From positions 1-47,679 of the IMG/VR virus record IMGVR_UViG_3300025435_000031: DNA of 47,679 nucleotides. One strand, written 5' to 3'. Origin of the DNA: a virus. Positions 30,901-39,566 of this stretch are shown here, one piece after another. The notes beneath the pieces were generated by a model. It did no database searches. It saw only the letters and a program-made list of their open reading frames with translations, and was not told where the DNA came from. Both the position numbers and the translations under genes were made by a program. How positions within the stretch are numbered: the first letter of the stretch is position 1; the number at the start of each line of letters is the position of its first letter.

Positions 30901-32470
30901 TATCCAACATTATCTAAGAAGAAAAGACAAAGCTGTTATTGCAACAGATGGCACAATGAGAATCATTGAAGGAAAGCCTAGTAACAATCCACCAGTGCCC
31001 TTAGATCTTCCTGGTTCTATGACACTTGGTGTTATAGATGTTCCTCCATATCCATCACTTTCAACACCAGAAGCAGCTAGTGCAAAGCGCTATGATTATG
31101 CGATCGCTGTAACGACAACACAAAATAAGCGTTACACAATGCAGGATATTGGTGTCCTTGCAAACAAGATTGACAATCTACAATACTACACATCATTGAC
31201 ACTACTTGAAAAGGCAGCAACTGATCTTCTTGTTAGATCTTCAACAACTGGCCAGAATAGATTCCAAAACGGATTCTTAGTTGATCCGTTTAGAGGACAT
31301 GACATTGGTAATGTTCTTGATCCAACATACAGAATTGCTATCGACCCATCTAAGACTGAAATTAGACCACAATTCTTCCAGTTCCATAGACCGTTTAAAT
31401 TTGCTAACAATTTAAGTACAAACATTGTACAAACTGGTGGTGCAACACTATTGAAATACAACGCTAATACTGTTTATATTCAGCAACAGTATGCGAGCAA
31501 GTTTAGAAATTGTATCGATGGTAATATCTTTGTCTGGAGTGGTGCAGTTACTTTTGATCCTCCAGGTGACACGCAACCCGATTTGACAAAGTCACCAGAT
31601 GTAGTAACAAATATTGATCTTGCATCAAACTTCACTGCCATTGCTGCTGCATATGGTACTCAGTGGGGTAACTGGCAAACAACAACTGCAACAACATCTT
31701 CTGCAACAGCTGTTACAGGTACAAGTGCTATAACTGATCGTTATGGCAATATTACTCAAACAACTAATAGTCAAACAGTTACAACAACTCAACAACAACA
31801 ACAAAGAGTTGGTACTCAGTTGGGTGTTTCAATTGCAACTAATAACTATAACCTTGGAACATATGTTACAGATGTTAGCATTCTTCCATATGTAAAATCA
31901 ATCTTTGTTAATATCAAAGCAACAGGATTGAAGCCAAACACACGCGTTTATGCGTTCATGAATGATGTTGATGTTAATGCGTGGATGAGACAAACTGATG
32001 CTACATATAGTGCAGCTGCAACTTTTGACGCAACACATGGTTTAATAACTGATTCAACTGGTACACTTTATGCTAAGTTTACCATACCACCAAATACATT
32101 TAAAGCAACAACACTTGTTATGAACCTCTATGACGTTCCAAACCCAATTACTGGTTTGAATGCTATTACAACACAAGCATCTGGAACATTCTACGCTACA
32201 AATATTTCTACAGCAAAAGGATCATCAATTCTATCTGCTCGTGAAGCTGTTGTTAGTGTTCAGGAAGTTACAGATCAAAAGACTGTTACAACACAATCAG
32301 TGACAAATAACCAAGCAACAATAGTTATACCTGGTCCTCCTCCACCTCCTGTTTACCCACCATACTATGGTGACGGTGGTGGTAATTTTGGTGGTGATGG
32401 CGGTGGCGGCGGTGGTGGTGGCTGTGGCAGCGGCCCTGGTGGCAGTGATTGCGGCCCTGGTAGCGGTTAA
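27983..32470 (+). CDS. DUF4815-type baseplate/tail structural protein
   Basis: A 1495-residue protein, the largest in the window. The N-terminus (DLSRSPYFDDYDSTKNFYRV then YRPSVAVQTRELNQMQTILQ, DQIDKFGRHVFKEGSVIEG) is the signature of the DUF4815 family found next to baseplate wedge genes in T4-like marine phages. The middle has beta modules and conserved YDYAIAVTTTQNKRYTMQDI near 1035-1055. The C-terminus is unusual: PGPPPPPVYPPYYG, then a Gly run with two Cys. A role like T4 gp10, linking fibres to the baseplate, is an inference. GAGG at 27974-27977 precedes the ATG. Confidence 0.7.
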   Translation: MALQTDLSRSPYFDDYDSTKNFYRVLYRPSVAVQTRELNQMQTILQDQIDKFGRHVFKEGSVIEGCSFTFDQKYNYVKINDNYANGTAFTITDFVNNYVTNSNGLKALIINTQVGYQSQDPDLNTIYVKYLNTGSFSNGSSQSVFANNETLTIATSANVVIGNVVVATVTNSTGFGYAFTTTSGTIFQKGFFISVTPQTLIVSKYDNQPNNISVGFNTLENIITPEADSSLYDNAAGSPNYAAPGAHRLQLVPTLVTKTTSSISNTEAFFSLCDFKSGYPVSIKNDPQYAALGADMARRSYETNGDYVVYPFVLSTEQKAYDDPDHATYVNLVSSRGLGYVKGYRVEYINNNKIALRKSTDYEAISGQVVSTNFGYYINVDQYAGEFDVSNVYQVELHNSPKNAVLNGSLLSTSYSSSTRIGTAFLRGFKYSGGSIGTGNEIYNAYLFNVQMNPGQNFSNVLSIIYRSSGSTVGIADVIQTLGPSGYSTTFQNAQLNNMIFPFGQRGLKLDGFNNQQFVYRDKANASFSTLSSGSMTINLPASPHGTGTETFFDEGTLSNANKDTFIVVPTTSGTTTAKTGTVAVTGLTTPSGTVSGVAGSTAVVGSGTTFTSLTVGNWIIANGEKHVIASIANTTYLTIATPWVSTVAANSFQQGSITVTGTSTAFLSDYMVGDFITFNSETHQIAFIANNTSLKTVQYWSSSASSNTHAKTFPAGVPLDFTKSNGVINRSIVATANSATFTLGEQITGSFNAFAYFDTLRSATVPIKKNLKRNVYVSINCASAGTSGTFSLGLPDVYQINNIFINNGGTYSNAGVDYSSNFTFDNGQRDGYYDLASITVNGVPLALTSRIIVDMDVFVASTDQGVGFFSANSYPVDDVYPESNTGINIAANTTPHITTAQIPQYTGSDGSVFDLRDCIDFRPQAANTATYLSNSSNWMTTTPTENPSNAFTVSVLSTGAYLPSPDSNFQSDIQHYLRRKDKAVIATDGTMRIIEGKPSNNPPVPLDLPGSMTLGVIDVPPYPSLSTPEAASAKRYDYAIAVTTTQNKRYTMQDIGVLANKIDNLQYYTSLTLLEKAATDLLVRSSTTGQNRFQNGFLVDPFRGHDIGNVLDPTYRIAIDPSKTEIRPQFFQFHRPFKFANNLSTNIVQTGGATLLKYNANTVYIQQQYASKFRNCIDGNIFVWSGAVTFDPPGDTQPDLTKSPDVVTNIDLASNFTAIAAAYGTQWGNWQTTTATTSSATAVTGTSAITDRYGNITQTTNSQTVTTTQQQQQRVGTQLGVSIATNNYNLGTYVTDVSILPYVKSIFVNIKATGLKPNTRVYAFMNDVDVNAWMRQTDATYSAAATFDATHGLITDSTGTLYAKFTIPPNTFKATTLVMNLYDVPNPITGLNAITTQASGTFYATNISTAKGSSILSAREAVVSVQEVTDQKTVTTQSVTNNQATIVIPGPPPPPVYPPYYGDGGGNFGGDGGGGGGGGCGSGPGGSDCGPGSG

Positions 32471-32476
32471 TAAATA
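32469..32476 (+). promoter_or_regulatory. Late promoter AATAAATA
   Basis: AATAAATATAATAAATC lies over the DUF4815 stop codon and 26 bp before the next ATG, like the site at 24295. Confidence 0.45.
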
Positions 32477-32501
32477 TAATAAATCAATTTAGAGGATAGA
32501 A

Positions 32502-35297
32502 ATGACAAAACCCATTGGCCAAACGTTTTTTATTAATGAACCTATTGGTGGTGTTGAAGGTGTTGTGCTTACAGCAGTTGATATTTACTTTGCTCAAGTA
32601 AGTAAAACGTATGGCATTGAGCTTCAGATTAGACAAACAGATAATGGTAGCCCAACACCATATCAATTGCCTAACGGTTCAAAAACTTTGCAAATTGCAG
32701 ATACATATCCATCAAATGCTAGATGGACAACAAACAATGCGGTTATTGCAACTGGAACACCTATTATTCAAGCCTCTGCTGATGCAAGCATTCCAACAAC
32801 GTTTGTATTTGATACACCAGTTTTCTTACAATCACAAACATCTTATGCTTTGATGCTTATACCTGTTGGTGGTAATCCGGATTATAATGTTTGGATTGGT
32901 GAAATAAACAAACAAGATGTTTCATCAAAAACACCAATTCAAACAAACAACGATACCGGTACATTATTCCTTTCATCAAATGACCTTCAGTATACAGCGG
33001 TACAATCAGAAGATATTAAGTTTACAATATATACAGCTGACTTCTCGCCTGCGGGTGGTTCCGGTCAAGCGGTGTTTGTTCCATTTAATGAAGAAAATGT
33101 TATATACGATCAGTTGAGTGGATCATTCACACCAAACGAATTTTGCTTTGTAAGTAACAACAACTTTTATCTATCGTTACTGAATATTTCATCAAATACA
33201 GCAGCTTTTACAACAGGTGAAAATATCTATCAAAGTAACGGCATTGCAAATGTTGCAGCTGGAACTGTTCTATTTGCAAATACATCTGTTATTAAAGTGT
33301 CTAACACATCTGGTACATTTGTAACATCATATCAAGTACAAGGTGGCACTTCGACAGCAAATGCCGTTGTTTCATCGGTCAATTCAAATGTAATGTGCTA
33401 TTCAAACACAACATTAACCGTTCCATTTACAAACACATCACCTGGTTCAAATATATTCTACGCAAACCAGACACTATACGTTGGTAAATCAGATAGATCG
33501 TTTATGGATATCTTAGTTGTTAACAATGTTGTTAACGCTACAACAATAACTGTAAAGTCAATAACAACAAGTTCTTTCACTGAAAATGACGCCTTACTTG
33601 GTGATATTAGAGGTGATGCTATGTCGTTGTACGGAAGATACAGCGGCCCAGTTGCTGATAACATACTACCTTCAGATAGTTCTGTAGCGTGTTTCCTTTG
33701 GGATTCACAAGCAAACTCAACCCAAAATTTTGCCAATTCAATTGGAAGATTCATGGTTGGATTGTCATCAAAAGCATCAGCTATTGTTAAAGGCGTTGTG
33801 GATTTACCTTACAACGCGGTAGTACCACAGTTTGCAATCAATCAAAGTCAATCAACAAATATAGATTTCTCTTTCACGGGTATCGATAAAAGCGATTCTG
33901 TTGATGGTGCAGCATTTGATTTAACAAATCACGTTGAGCGTGAAATGACAGACAAGACACGTTTGTTTAAATCAAGAAGCAATGAGATTGTTAACAATAG
34001 TGGTGCCTATGAGACAAAAATATACGGTGCAGTTCAAACAGCAAATAATAAATTCTCACCGTATTTTGATAAGATTCAAAGCTATACAACATTTACATAT
34101 AATAGTGTAGCAGCAAATGATACAATATATGGATACAGAGCTCAGATCAAGGGAACGAACTATCCAATTATTGGGGGTCCAATTAATGGTGAATATGTTC
34201 AGCAATTAAATGGTACTGGTATTATCTCGATAAACATTAGCGCCAATACTGGTGCTTTTACTGCAAGTGAGTTGATTTATCAAAGAGCAAACACAAGTAA
34301 TGCAACACAAAACACAGCTGTAGGTACTTTATATTATGCAAATAGCTCTGTAGTGCAGGTTATTAACACAGAAGCTTCGCGCGGCTTGTGGACAAATACA
34401 GCTCAAATTGCAGGTGCAACGTCATCTTCCAACGGAACAGTATCAACTGTTACTAACACACTAGTAACAGGAAGATTGATTAAAGCAAATAGTTCTGTTT
34501 ATTATATTGCTGGTGCAACAGGTAAGTTTGCTCCAGGCTACAAGATATATGCATCAGCAAACACACAGAAATTTACATATTGTAAAAAGGTTGACGACTT
34601 TGGTGAGAAATACACAGAGAACGTTTTCCTATATCAATCACGTTATATTTCAAAGAGTGTTATCCTTGCAGACAAGCAAGATTCTGAAGATTTGATTTGC
34701 TATCTAACTGCTTATAGACCAGCTAATACTAACTTCAGAATTTATGCTAAATTACTAAGTGCTCAGGATCCACAGAGCTTCTCAAATGTTTACTGGTCAA
34801 GAATGCCAGAAACATCATCACCAGCATTGTTAAGCAGTAAGTCAAATCCAGACGATATGCTTGAGCTAACATATTCGTTGCCAACATCACAGTTGATGGC
34901 AACCAATTCAAGTTCATGTAATACGACATCTGCAAACGTCACTGTGCTAACAACAACTGGTTATTCAAACAATTCATACATGTATATTCACGACACATCA
35001 ACAAACAAATTCAATGTTAGAAAAGTGTTGTACGTTGCTAATAATACAACACTAGTATTATCAAGCATACCATCGTTTACATCATCTAACGCTGATATTG
35101 GTTTGATTCCTGGCTTGGAAGACGTTACTTGTGCATTCCACTATGATCAAAACAACAACATTATGAGATACGTTTCTAACACAGACGTTGTTTATGACAG
35201 CTTCAAAACGTTTGCTATTAAGATCGTTCCAGTTGCTGATGATCCAAGTCTTGTTCCTAGAGCAGCAGATATGAGAACCATAGCGCTTCAGGTGTAA
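32502..35297 (+). CDS. Large virion structural protein, probable baseplate periphery
   Basis: A 931-residue protein. It starts with KPIGQTFFINEPIGGVEGVV then a jelly-roll-like domain (VDIYFAQVSKTYGIELQIRQ...), a pattern seen in structural proteins after DUF4815 in marine T4-like phages. The middle carries GE-x-I-x-Q-type beta modules (TTGENIYQSNGIANVAAGTV; ASELIYQRANTSNATQNTAV). A helical region holds LTNHVEREMTDKTRLFKSRS, and the end (DLICYLTAYRPANTNFRIYA and FKTFAIKIVPVADDPSLVP) is conserved-looking. The exact T4 counterpart is unknown; gp10 or a fibre connector are the options. Confidence 0.6.
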   Translation: MTKPIGQTFFINEPIGGVEGVVLTAVDIYFAQVSKTYGIELQIRQTDNGSPTPYQLPNGSKTLQIADTYPSNARWTTNNAVIATGTPIIQASADASIPTTFVFDTPVFLQSQTSYALMLIPVGGNPDYNVWIGEINKQDVSSKTPIQTNNDTGTLFLSSNDLQYTAVQSEDIKFTIYTADFSPAGGSGQAVFVPFNEENVIYDQLSGSFTPNEFCFVSNNNFYLSLLNISSNTAAFTTGENIYQSNGIANVAAGTVLFANTSVIKVSNTSGTFVTSYQVQGGTSTANAVVSSVNSNVMCYSNTTLTVPFTNTSPGSNIFYANQTLYVGKSDRSFMDILVVNNVVNATTITVKSITTSSFTENDALLGDIRGDAMSLYGRYSGPVADNILPSDSSVACFLWDSQANSTQNFANSIGRFMVGLSSKASAIVKGVVDLPYNAVVPQFAINQSQSTNIDFSFTGIDKSDSVDGAAFDLTNHVEREMTDKTRLFKSRSNEIVNNSGAYETKIYGAVQTANNKFSPYFDKIQSYTTFTYNSVAANDTIYGYRAQIKGTNYPIIGGPINGEYVQQLNGTGIISINISANTGAFTASELIYQRANTSNATQNTAVGTLYYANSSVVQVINTEASRGLWTNTAQIAGATSSSNGTVSTVTNTLVTGRLIKANSSVYYIAGATGKFAPGYKIYASANTQKFTYCKKVDDFGEKYTENVFLYQSRYISKSVILADKQDSEDLICYLTAYRPANTNFRIYAKLLSAQDPQSFSNVYWSRMPETSSPALLSSKSNPDDMLELTYSLPTSQLMATNSSSCNTTSANVTVLTTTGYSNNSYMYIHDTSTNKFNVRKVLYVANNTTLVLSSIPSFTSSNADIGLIPGLEDVTCAFHYDQNNNIMRYVSNTDVVYDSFKTFAIKIVPVADDPSLVPRAADMRTIALQV

Positions 35298-35298
35298 A

Positions 35299-35526
35299 AT
35301 GGACGTAGTAAAATTTGCTAAGGTTAGAGAAAATCCAAACCTAGTTCGAGATATGAATAGCAAGGCTATTTTGGAAAATGATGTAAACGCTCTCAATAAA
35401 TACAAGGAAGAGCGTGAACAAAGATTAAAAATGGCTAAGGTTGTTCAAGAACACGACCAAATGAAAAATGATGTTGCAGAAATCAAGCATTTGCTTAAAG
35501 AATTATTAGGAAAAGTTGATAAATGA
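35299..35526 (+). CDS. Small coiled-coil protein ahead of the first fibre gene
   Basis: A 75-residue charged helical protein: MDVVKFAKVRENPNLVRDM, a heptad region at about 28-48, and a C-terminal helix with KHLLKELLGKVDK. No membrane segment is seen. It begins one base after the upstream stop and overlaps the fibre ATG by 4 nt (ATGA). Small proteins of this type lie beside fibre genes in many T4-like phages; a chaperone or connector role is a guess. It resembles the ORF at 42445 in size and helical make-up but not clearly in sequence. Confidence 0.55.
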   Translation: MDVVKFAKVRENPNLVRDMNSKAILENDVNALNKYKEEREQRLKMAKVVQEHDQMKNDVAEIKHLLKELLGKVDK

Positions 35527-38500
35527 CTGTTTCAATTTCTAGTTTAACTAACAATCAAACATTTGGTGTTCTTATTGATACAACAAATCGTTTGGCACAA
35601 ACAGTATCAACAAATACTGTAACAACATATGTTGGCACCGGTGGAGCAGTAACAACAGGTAATGCTTTTGTTAATGGGTTCTTTGGATCCAACACAATGT
35701 TAATTAGTAACAACATTACCGGTGGTGATTTTTCAGCTTCTGCTAACTTAAATGTTACTTCAAACCTTAGCGTTATTAACGCAACTGCATTTTTTGGTAA
35801 TACATCAGCAAATGTTCAATTAGGTTATCTCAGCTCAGCCAGTTCTATTCAAGAAAACTTTGGTAATCAAAACAACTACGTTCAATTAGCTATTTTGAAC
35901 GGTAACACAGGTGTATCAGCCTCTGCTGACTTAGCACTGTACGTTGATCCTGTTGCAGGTTTTGCAAGTGACGGTTTTATTGATATTGGTATCAACAGTA
36001 TTAACTGGTCTAATACTACATGGACAGTCAGTGGTCCCGGTGATGGTTATCTCTACACAGGCAATAGCAACCTTTCTATTGGTTCTAATGGTGCAGGATA
36101 TATTAACTTCTTTACTGGTGGAACACTCTCAACTAACGAAGTAATGCGCATCACTTCTGGTGCCAACGTTGGTATTGGAACATCAACACCTGATGCAAAA
36201 CTTAAGGTATCAGGAACTGCAAATGTTACTGCTAACGTTAATGTTGGTGGTGTTCTCTCGGTTGCAAACGTGTTTACCACTCTTCAGGTTGGATCTGATC
36301 TTCTTCCTACATCAGATAATACATTTAGTCTTGGTAATAGCTCAGCAAAGTGGAAATCTTTGTATGTTGGTGGTAGTACCGTTTATATTAACACAGCTAC
36401 AATATCAGTCTCTGCTGGTAATACAATTAACATGCCTGCTCTTGCAGTTACTAACGCAGTAGCTGTTGGCGGTAACGTATCGTTTGCATATATTAATGCA
36501 TCTGCTAATGCTTTTATACTAACAACCAACACATCATCTACTAACCTAGCTGTTTACGGTACAACCTTATTTGCTAATGCTGTATCTTACTCAAATACAA
36601 TTGCCGTAACAGGAAATACAACACTTTCCAACACACTTGCTGTAACTGGAAATGCAACATTTTCTAATAGTGTTGCTATCACTGGTAACGTTGTTCTATC
36701 AAACTCACTAGCTGTAACAAGTAACGTTGTATTTTCTAATACATTAGCCGTAACTGGCAACACAACACTATCTAATACGTTAGCAGTTACAGGTGCAACT
36801 ACAATTGGAAACACATTGGTCGTTGCTGGTGTTACTATTGTTAATAATAACTTCACTGCTAACGGATCTATTACTGCAAATGGTTCATTTGTACAAGGAA
36901 ATGGTACTGCTACATTTTCTAATACAATAGCTGTAACTAATACAGCAACATTTAGTAATAATTTAATTGTAACTGGAAATACATCGTTAGTTTATATTAA
37001 CGCAACAGCAAATGCTTTTGTGTTTACAACCAATGCTACATCAACTAATTTAACAATTACAGGCACAACAACATTTACTAACGTTGTTAATCACTCAAAC
37101 AATATTACAGTAAGTGGTGCAGCAACGCTTAACACAGCAACGGTTACTGGTGCATTTGTAGCAAACAGTACTTTAGCTGTTAATGGTGCTGTAACAACAA
37201 ATAGTACAGTAACAGTTAATGGTGCATTTACAGTTTCTAACGCAATTATTGCTTTAACAACAAATGCAACAGCCAGTGCGCCATACATTACAATTGGCAA
37301 TACAACAGTTAATACTACTATCAACGCTTCTTCTATTTCAACAGTCAATGTAAACGCAACGACAATTGCTGGTACTTTAACAACAACCAATCAACCAAAT
37401 ATCACTGCAAATAATTCATTGTATCTTGGTGGTAATAGTGCAGCAACATTGAGAGCATATACTGATACAGCATATACAAATGCTACATCTTATACAGATA
37501 CTCGTATAGCTAGCATCAACGTTTCAATTGAAAGCTATGCTGATGGTGTTGGTGCAACAGCGTATGCTAATGCGATTGCATTTGCTAACACAGTAGCTAA
37601 TAATGCCTATACAAATGCTACTTCGTATGCATCAAACGCTTCAAATCTTACAACAGGAACTTTGGCTGCAGCTAGACTAAGTGGTAATTATACCGGTATC
37701 ACACAAACTGGTACATTGTCCGGTTTAGCAGTGACTGGAAATGGTTCTTTTACAAACAATGTTACAGCAAATAACCTTTCGCTTACAAATAATTTAACTG
37801 TAAGTGGCAATGCAACTGTTACTGGTAATTTAAGTATTACTGGTTTGACAATTCTGAATAATATTCAAACAGGTAACGTAGTACCAGCTACAAACAGTTA
37901 TTATCTTGGTAATACAACATCGAGATGGAATTTACTTGGTATAACACTAGACGTTACTGGTGGTAATTCTTCTTTTGCTAATGTTGTTATTAATGGAAAT
38001 ACAACAGCTGCAAACACATCTATTAATAATCTTGTTGTTGTAAATCAAGCTAATCTAACAGGTACAACAACTGTAAATGGTGCGTTCACAGTAGCAAATA
38101 CATTACTAACAACAGCAGCAGCAAACTTAAATTCTCTTGGTGTTGTGAATGGTGCAAACGTTGGTGGTGACCTGAGAGTTTTAGGTAGCTTGTATATTAG
38201 TGGTAGTACAATTTCATCCAGTTCATCAACAGGCGACTTGATTCCAACATCTAACGGCGTTGCACTTGGTAACACAACAAATCGCTTTAATCTTTATGCA
38301 ATGCTTGGTAACTTTGCTAATGATATCAATGTTGGTAATACAGTAGTAATTAATAGTGTTTCACAATCTGCTGCCAACAAAGTATCTATTACACCTCCAT
38401 ATGGAACATTTACACTAACAACATCTTCCAATACTGTTACAATTGGTTCTGTTCCATCGGGTGTTGTTGCAGGTCAATATGTAACAGGAACTGGTATTCC

Positions 38501-38906
38501 AACAGGAACAACTGTATATAGTGTTGGATCTGGAAGTATTGTTTTAACAAATGTTCCAACCACAGCTGGCGGCCAAACACTTACATTCAACAACCCATCA
38601 AATATTATTGATAATACACTAAGTGCTACACTCTATAGATCAGCTGATTTTACAGTAACAATTACATTAACTGATTCAAGTACACCTGGAACAGTATATT
38701 ATCAATCAAGTAAGTATAATGTTCTTCACGACGGTGTTAATACATACGGTACAGAATATGGTGTAATTAATAACGGAAACATATTAGGAACATTATCTTC
38801 GGACATTAATGGAAGTATTGTTAGGTTGAAAATGACACAAACTGCAAACTTAACTAGCACACAATCAATGAGTGTTTCGATTGCAAGAATAGCATTGGCT
38901 GTATAA
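35523..38906 (+). CDS. Tail fibre protein with 12-residue beta repeats
   Basis: A 1127-residue Asn/Thr/Val-rich fibre. Residues about 100-240 form a domain (SASADLALYVDP..., DGYLYTGNSNLSIGSNG, VGIGTSTPDAKLKVSGTANV) that also occurs in the fibre at 39567. Residues 359-442 are seven 12-residue repeats of the type TLAVTGNTTLSN. Residues 640-720 have YTNATSYTD-like coiled segments, and LYLGG/YYLGNTTSRWNLLG motifs recur. The C-terminal 150 residues (about 950-1127) are a separate beta domain and are the likely receptor-binding or trimerisation end. It overlaps the coiled-coil gene. Confidence 0.75.
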   Translation: MTVSISSLTNNQTFGVLIDTTNRLAQTVSTNTVTTYVGTGGAVTTGNAFVNGFFGSNTMLISNNITGGDFSASANLNVTSNLSVINATAFFGNTSANVQLGYLSSASSIQENFGNQNNYVQLAILNGNTGVSASADLALYVDPVAGFASDGFIDIGINSINWSNTTWTVSGPGDGYLYTGNSNLSIGSNGAGYINFFTGGTLSTNEVMRITSGANVGIGTSTPDAKLKVSGTANVTANVNVGGVLSVANVFTTLQVGSDLLPTSDNTFSLGNSSAKWKSLYVGGSTVYINTATISVSAGNTINMPALAVTNAVAVGGNVSFAYINASANAFILTTNTSSTNLAVYGTTLFANAVSYSNTIAVTGNTTLSNTLAVTGNATFSNSVAITGNVVLSNSLAVTSNVVFSNTLAVTGNTTLSNTLAVTGATTIGNTLVVAGVTIVNNNFTANGSITANGSFVQGNGTATFSNTIAVTNTATFSNNLIVTGNTSLVYINATANAFVFTTNATSTNLTITGTTTFTNVVNHSNNITVSGAATLNTATVTGAFVANSTLAVNGAVTTNSTVTVNGAFTVSNAIIALTTNATASAPYITIGNTTVNTTINASSISTVNVNATTIAGTLTTTNQPNITANNSLYLGGNSAATLRAYTDTAYTNATSYTDTRIASINVSIESYADGVGATAYANAIAFANTVANNAYTNATSYASNASNLTTGTLAAARLSGNYTGITQTGTLSGLAVTGNGSFTNNVTANNLSLTNNLTVSGNATVTGNLSITGLTILNNIQTGNVVPATNSYYLGNTTSRWNLLGITLDVTGGNSSFANVVINGNTTAANTSINNLVVVNQANLTGTTTVNGAFTVANTLLTTAAANLNSLGVVNGANVGGDLRVLGSLYISGSTISSSSSTGDLIPTSNGVALGNTTNRFNLYAMLGNFANDINVGNTVVINSVSQSAANKVSITPPYGTFTLTTSSNTVTIGSVPSGVVAGQYVTGTGIPTGTTVYSVGSGSIVLTNVPTTAGGQTLTFNNPSNIIDNTLSATLYRSADFTVTITLTDSSTPGTVYYQSSKYNVLHDGVNTYGTEYGVINNGNILGTLSSDINGSIVRLKMTQTANLTSTQSMSVSIARIALAV
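36597..36848 (+). repeat. Seven tandem 36-bp (12-codon) repeats in the fibre gene
   Basis: Seven in-frame units coding TIAVTGNTTLSN, TLAVTGNATFSN, SVAITGNVVLSN and four more variants. They probably give successive turns of a trimeric beta fibre. Such repeats can change copy number by recombination. Confidence 0.7.
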
Positions 38907-38909
38907 ATA
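38902..38909 (+). promoter_or_regulatory. Late promoter TATAAATA
   Basis: An exact TATAAATA overlapping the end of the fibre gene and 20 bp before the next ATG. Confidence 0.55.
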
Positions 38910-38928
38910 TTAGCATAAGGACACTAAA

Positions 38929-39252
38929 ATGGCAACAAAAGCTAATATAGTTATAGATCAAGGGGCAACTTTTAGTACTGAAATTTTGCTTACTGATGAT
39001 GCTGGAAATACTCTTGATCTTAGTGGATATACGGGTATATCACAAATCCGTAAATCTTATACATCATCTTCTTCAACAAGTTTTTCAGTAACACTTAATA
39101 GTGGTATGGTGCAATTGAATCTAACATCAACACAAACAGCAGCAATTACTGCTGGTCGTTATGTTTATGATGTATTTTTGACCGATTCTTCAAATACAGT
39201 AACAAGAGTAGTTGAGGGGATAGTAACTGTTACACCTAGAGTTTCACACTAA
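38929..39252 (+). CDS. Small Ig-like/BppU-type structural protein
   Basis: A 107-residue protein with the sequence ANIVIDQGATFSTEILLTDD, then DLSGYTGISQIRKSYTSSS, SGMVQLNLTSTQTAAITAGR and YVYDVFLTDSSNTVTRVVEG. This pattern (polarised D-G-x-T-F start, A-G-x-Y-x-Y-D-V end) is that of small beta-sandwich domains at the N-terminus of baseplate upper proteins and beside fibre genes. It is likely a virion component or fibre connector. It has a late promoter upstream, and its stop overlaps the next start (TAATG). Confidence 0.6.
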   Translation: MATKANIVIDQGATFSTEILLTDDAGNTLDLSGYTGISQIRKSYTSSSSTSFSVTLNSGMVQLNLTSTQTAAITAGRYVYDVFLTDSSNTVTRVVEGIVTVTPRVSH

Positions 39253-39512
39253 TGTCGATACAAGCAGTAGTCAGAAGACCTAATTTAATTGTAGCAAATA
39301 CAACGGCTTTGACTACTACGCAGTCAAACCCACCTCTTTCTTTGAAAAATAACGTTCCTGGTATAAGCCAAAACTATCTCCATAACCTATTAGATGTTGT
39401 AGAAGATCACCCAACAGATGGTGCAACGTTAGTATATAATGCAAACACTCACAAATATGAAGTAAAAACACTGACCGTTGAGGCAACCGCAGTTGATGGC
39501 GGAACTTTTTAA
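39252..39512 (+). CDS. Small structural protein ending in DGGTF
   Basis: An 86-residue protein, not firmly recognised. It has NNVPGISQNYLHNLLDVVED, then DGATLVYNANTHKYEVKTLT and the end ATAVDGGTF. The ATLVYN...YEVK stretch resembles segments found in T4-like marine fibres, and the last five residues are the same as those of the long fibre at 39567. This suggests that the terminal motif is a shared contact site or a recombination point between fibre genes. It is coupled to the preceding gene. Confidence 0.55.
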   Translation: MSIQAVVRRPNLIVANTTALTTTQSNPPLSLKNNVPGISQNYLHNLLDVVEDHPTDGATLVYNANTHKYEVKTLTVEATAVDGGTF

Positions 39513-39523
39513 TAATAAAAAAT

Positions 39524-39531
39524 AATAAATA
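39524..39531 (+). promoter_or_regulatory. Late promoter AATAAATA
   Basis: AATAAATAG lies 36 bp before the fibre ATG at 39567, in a 54-bp A+T-rich gap; GAGGG at 39552-39556 is the ribosome binding site. Confidence 0.45.
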
Positions 39532-39566
39532 GAACAAAAGTTTTCACCTAGAGGGAATAAATTAAA

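Noticed and set aside
36597-36848. CRISPR-like array
   Set aside because: The repeats are in frame, directly adjacent without unique spacers, and encode fibre repeats.
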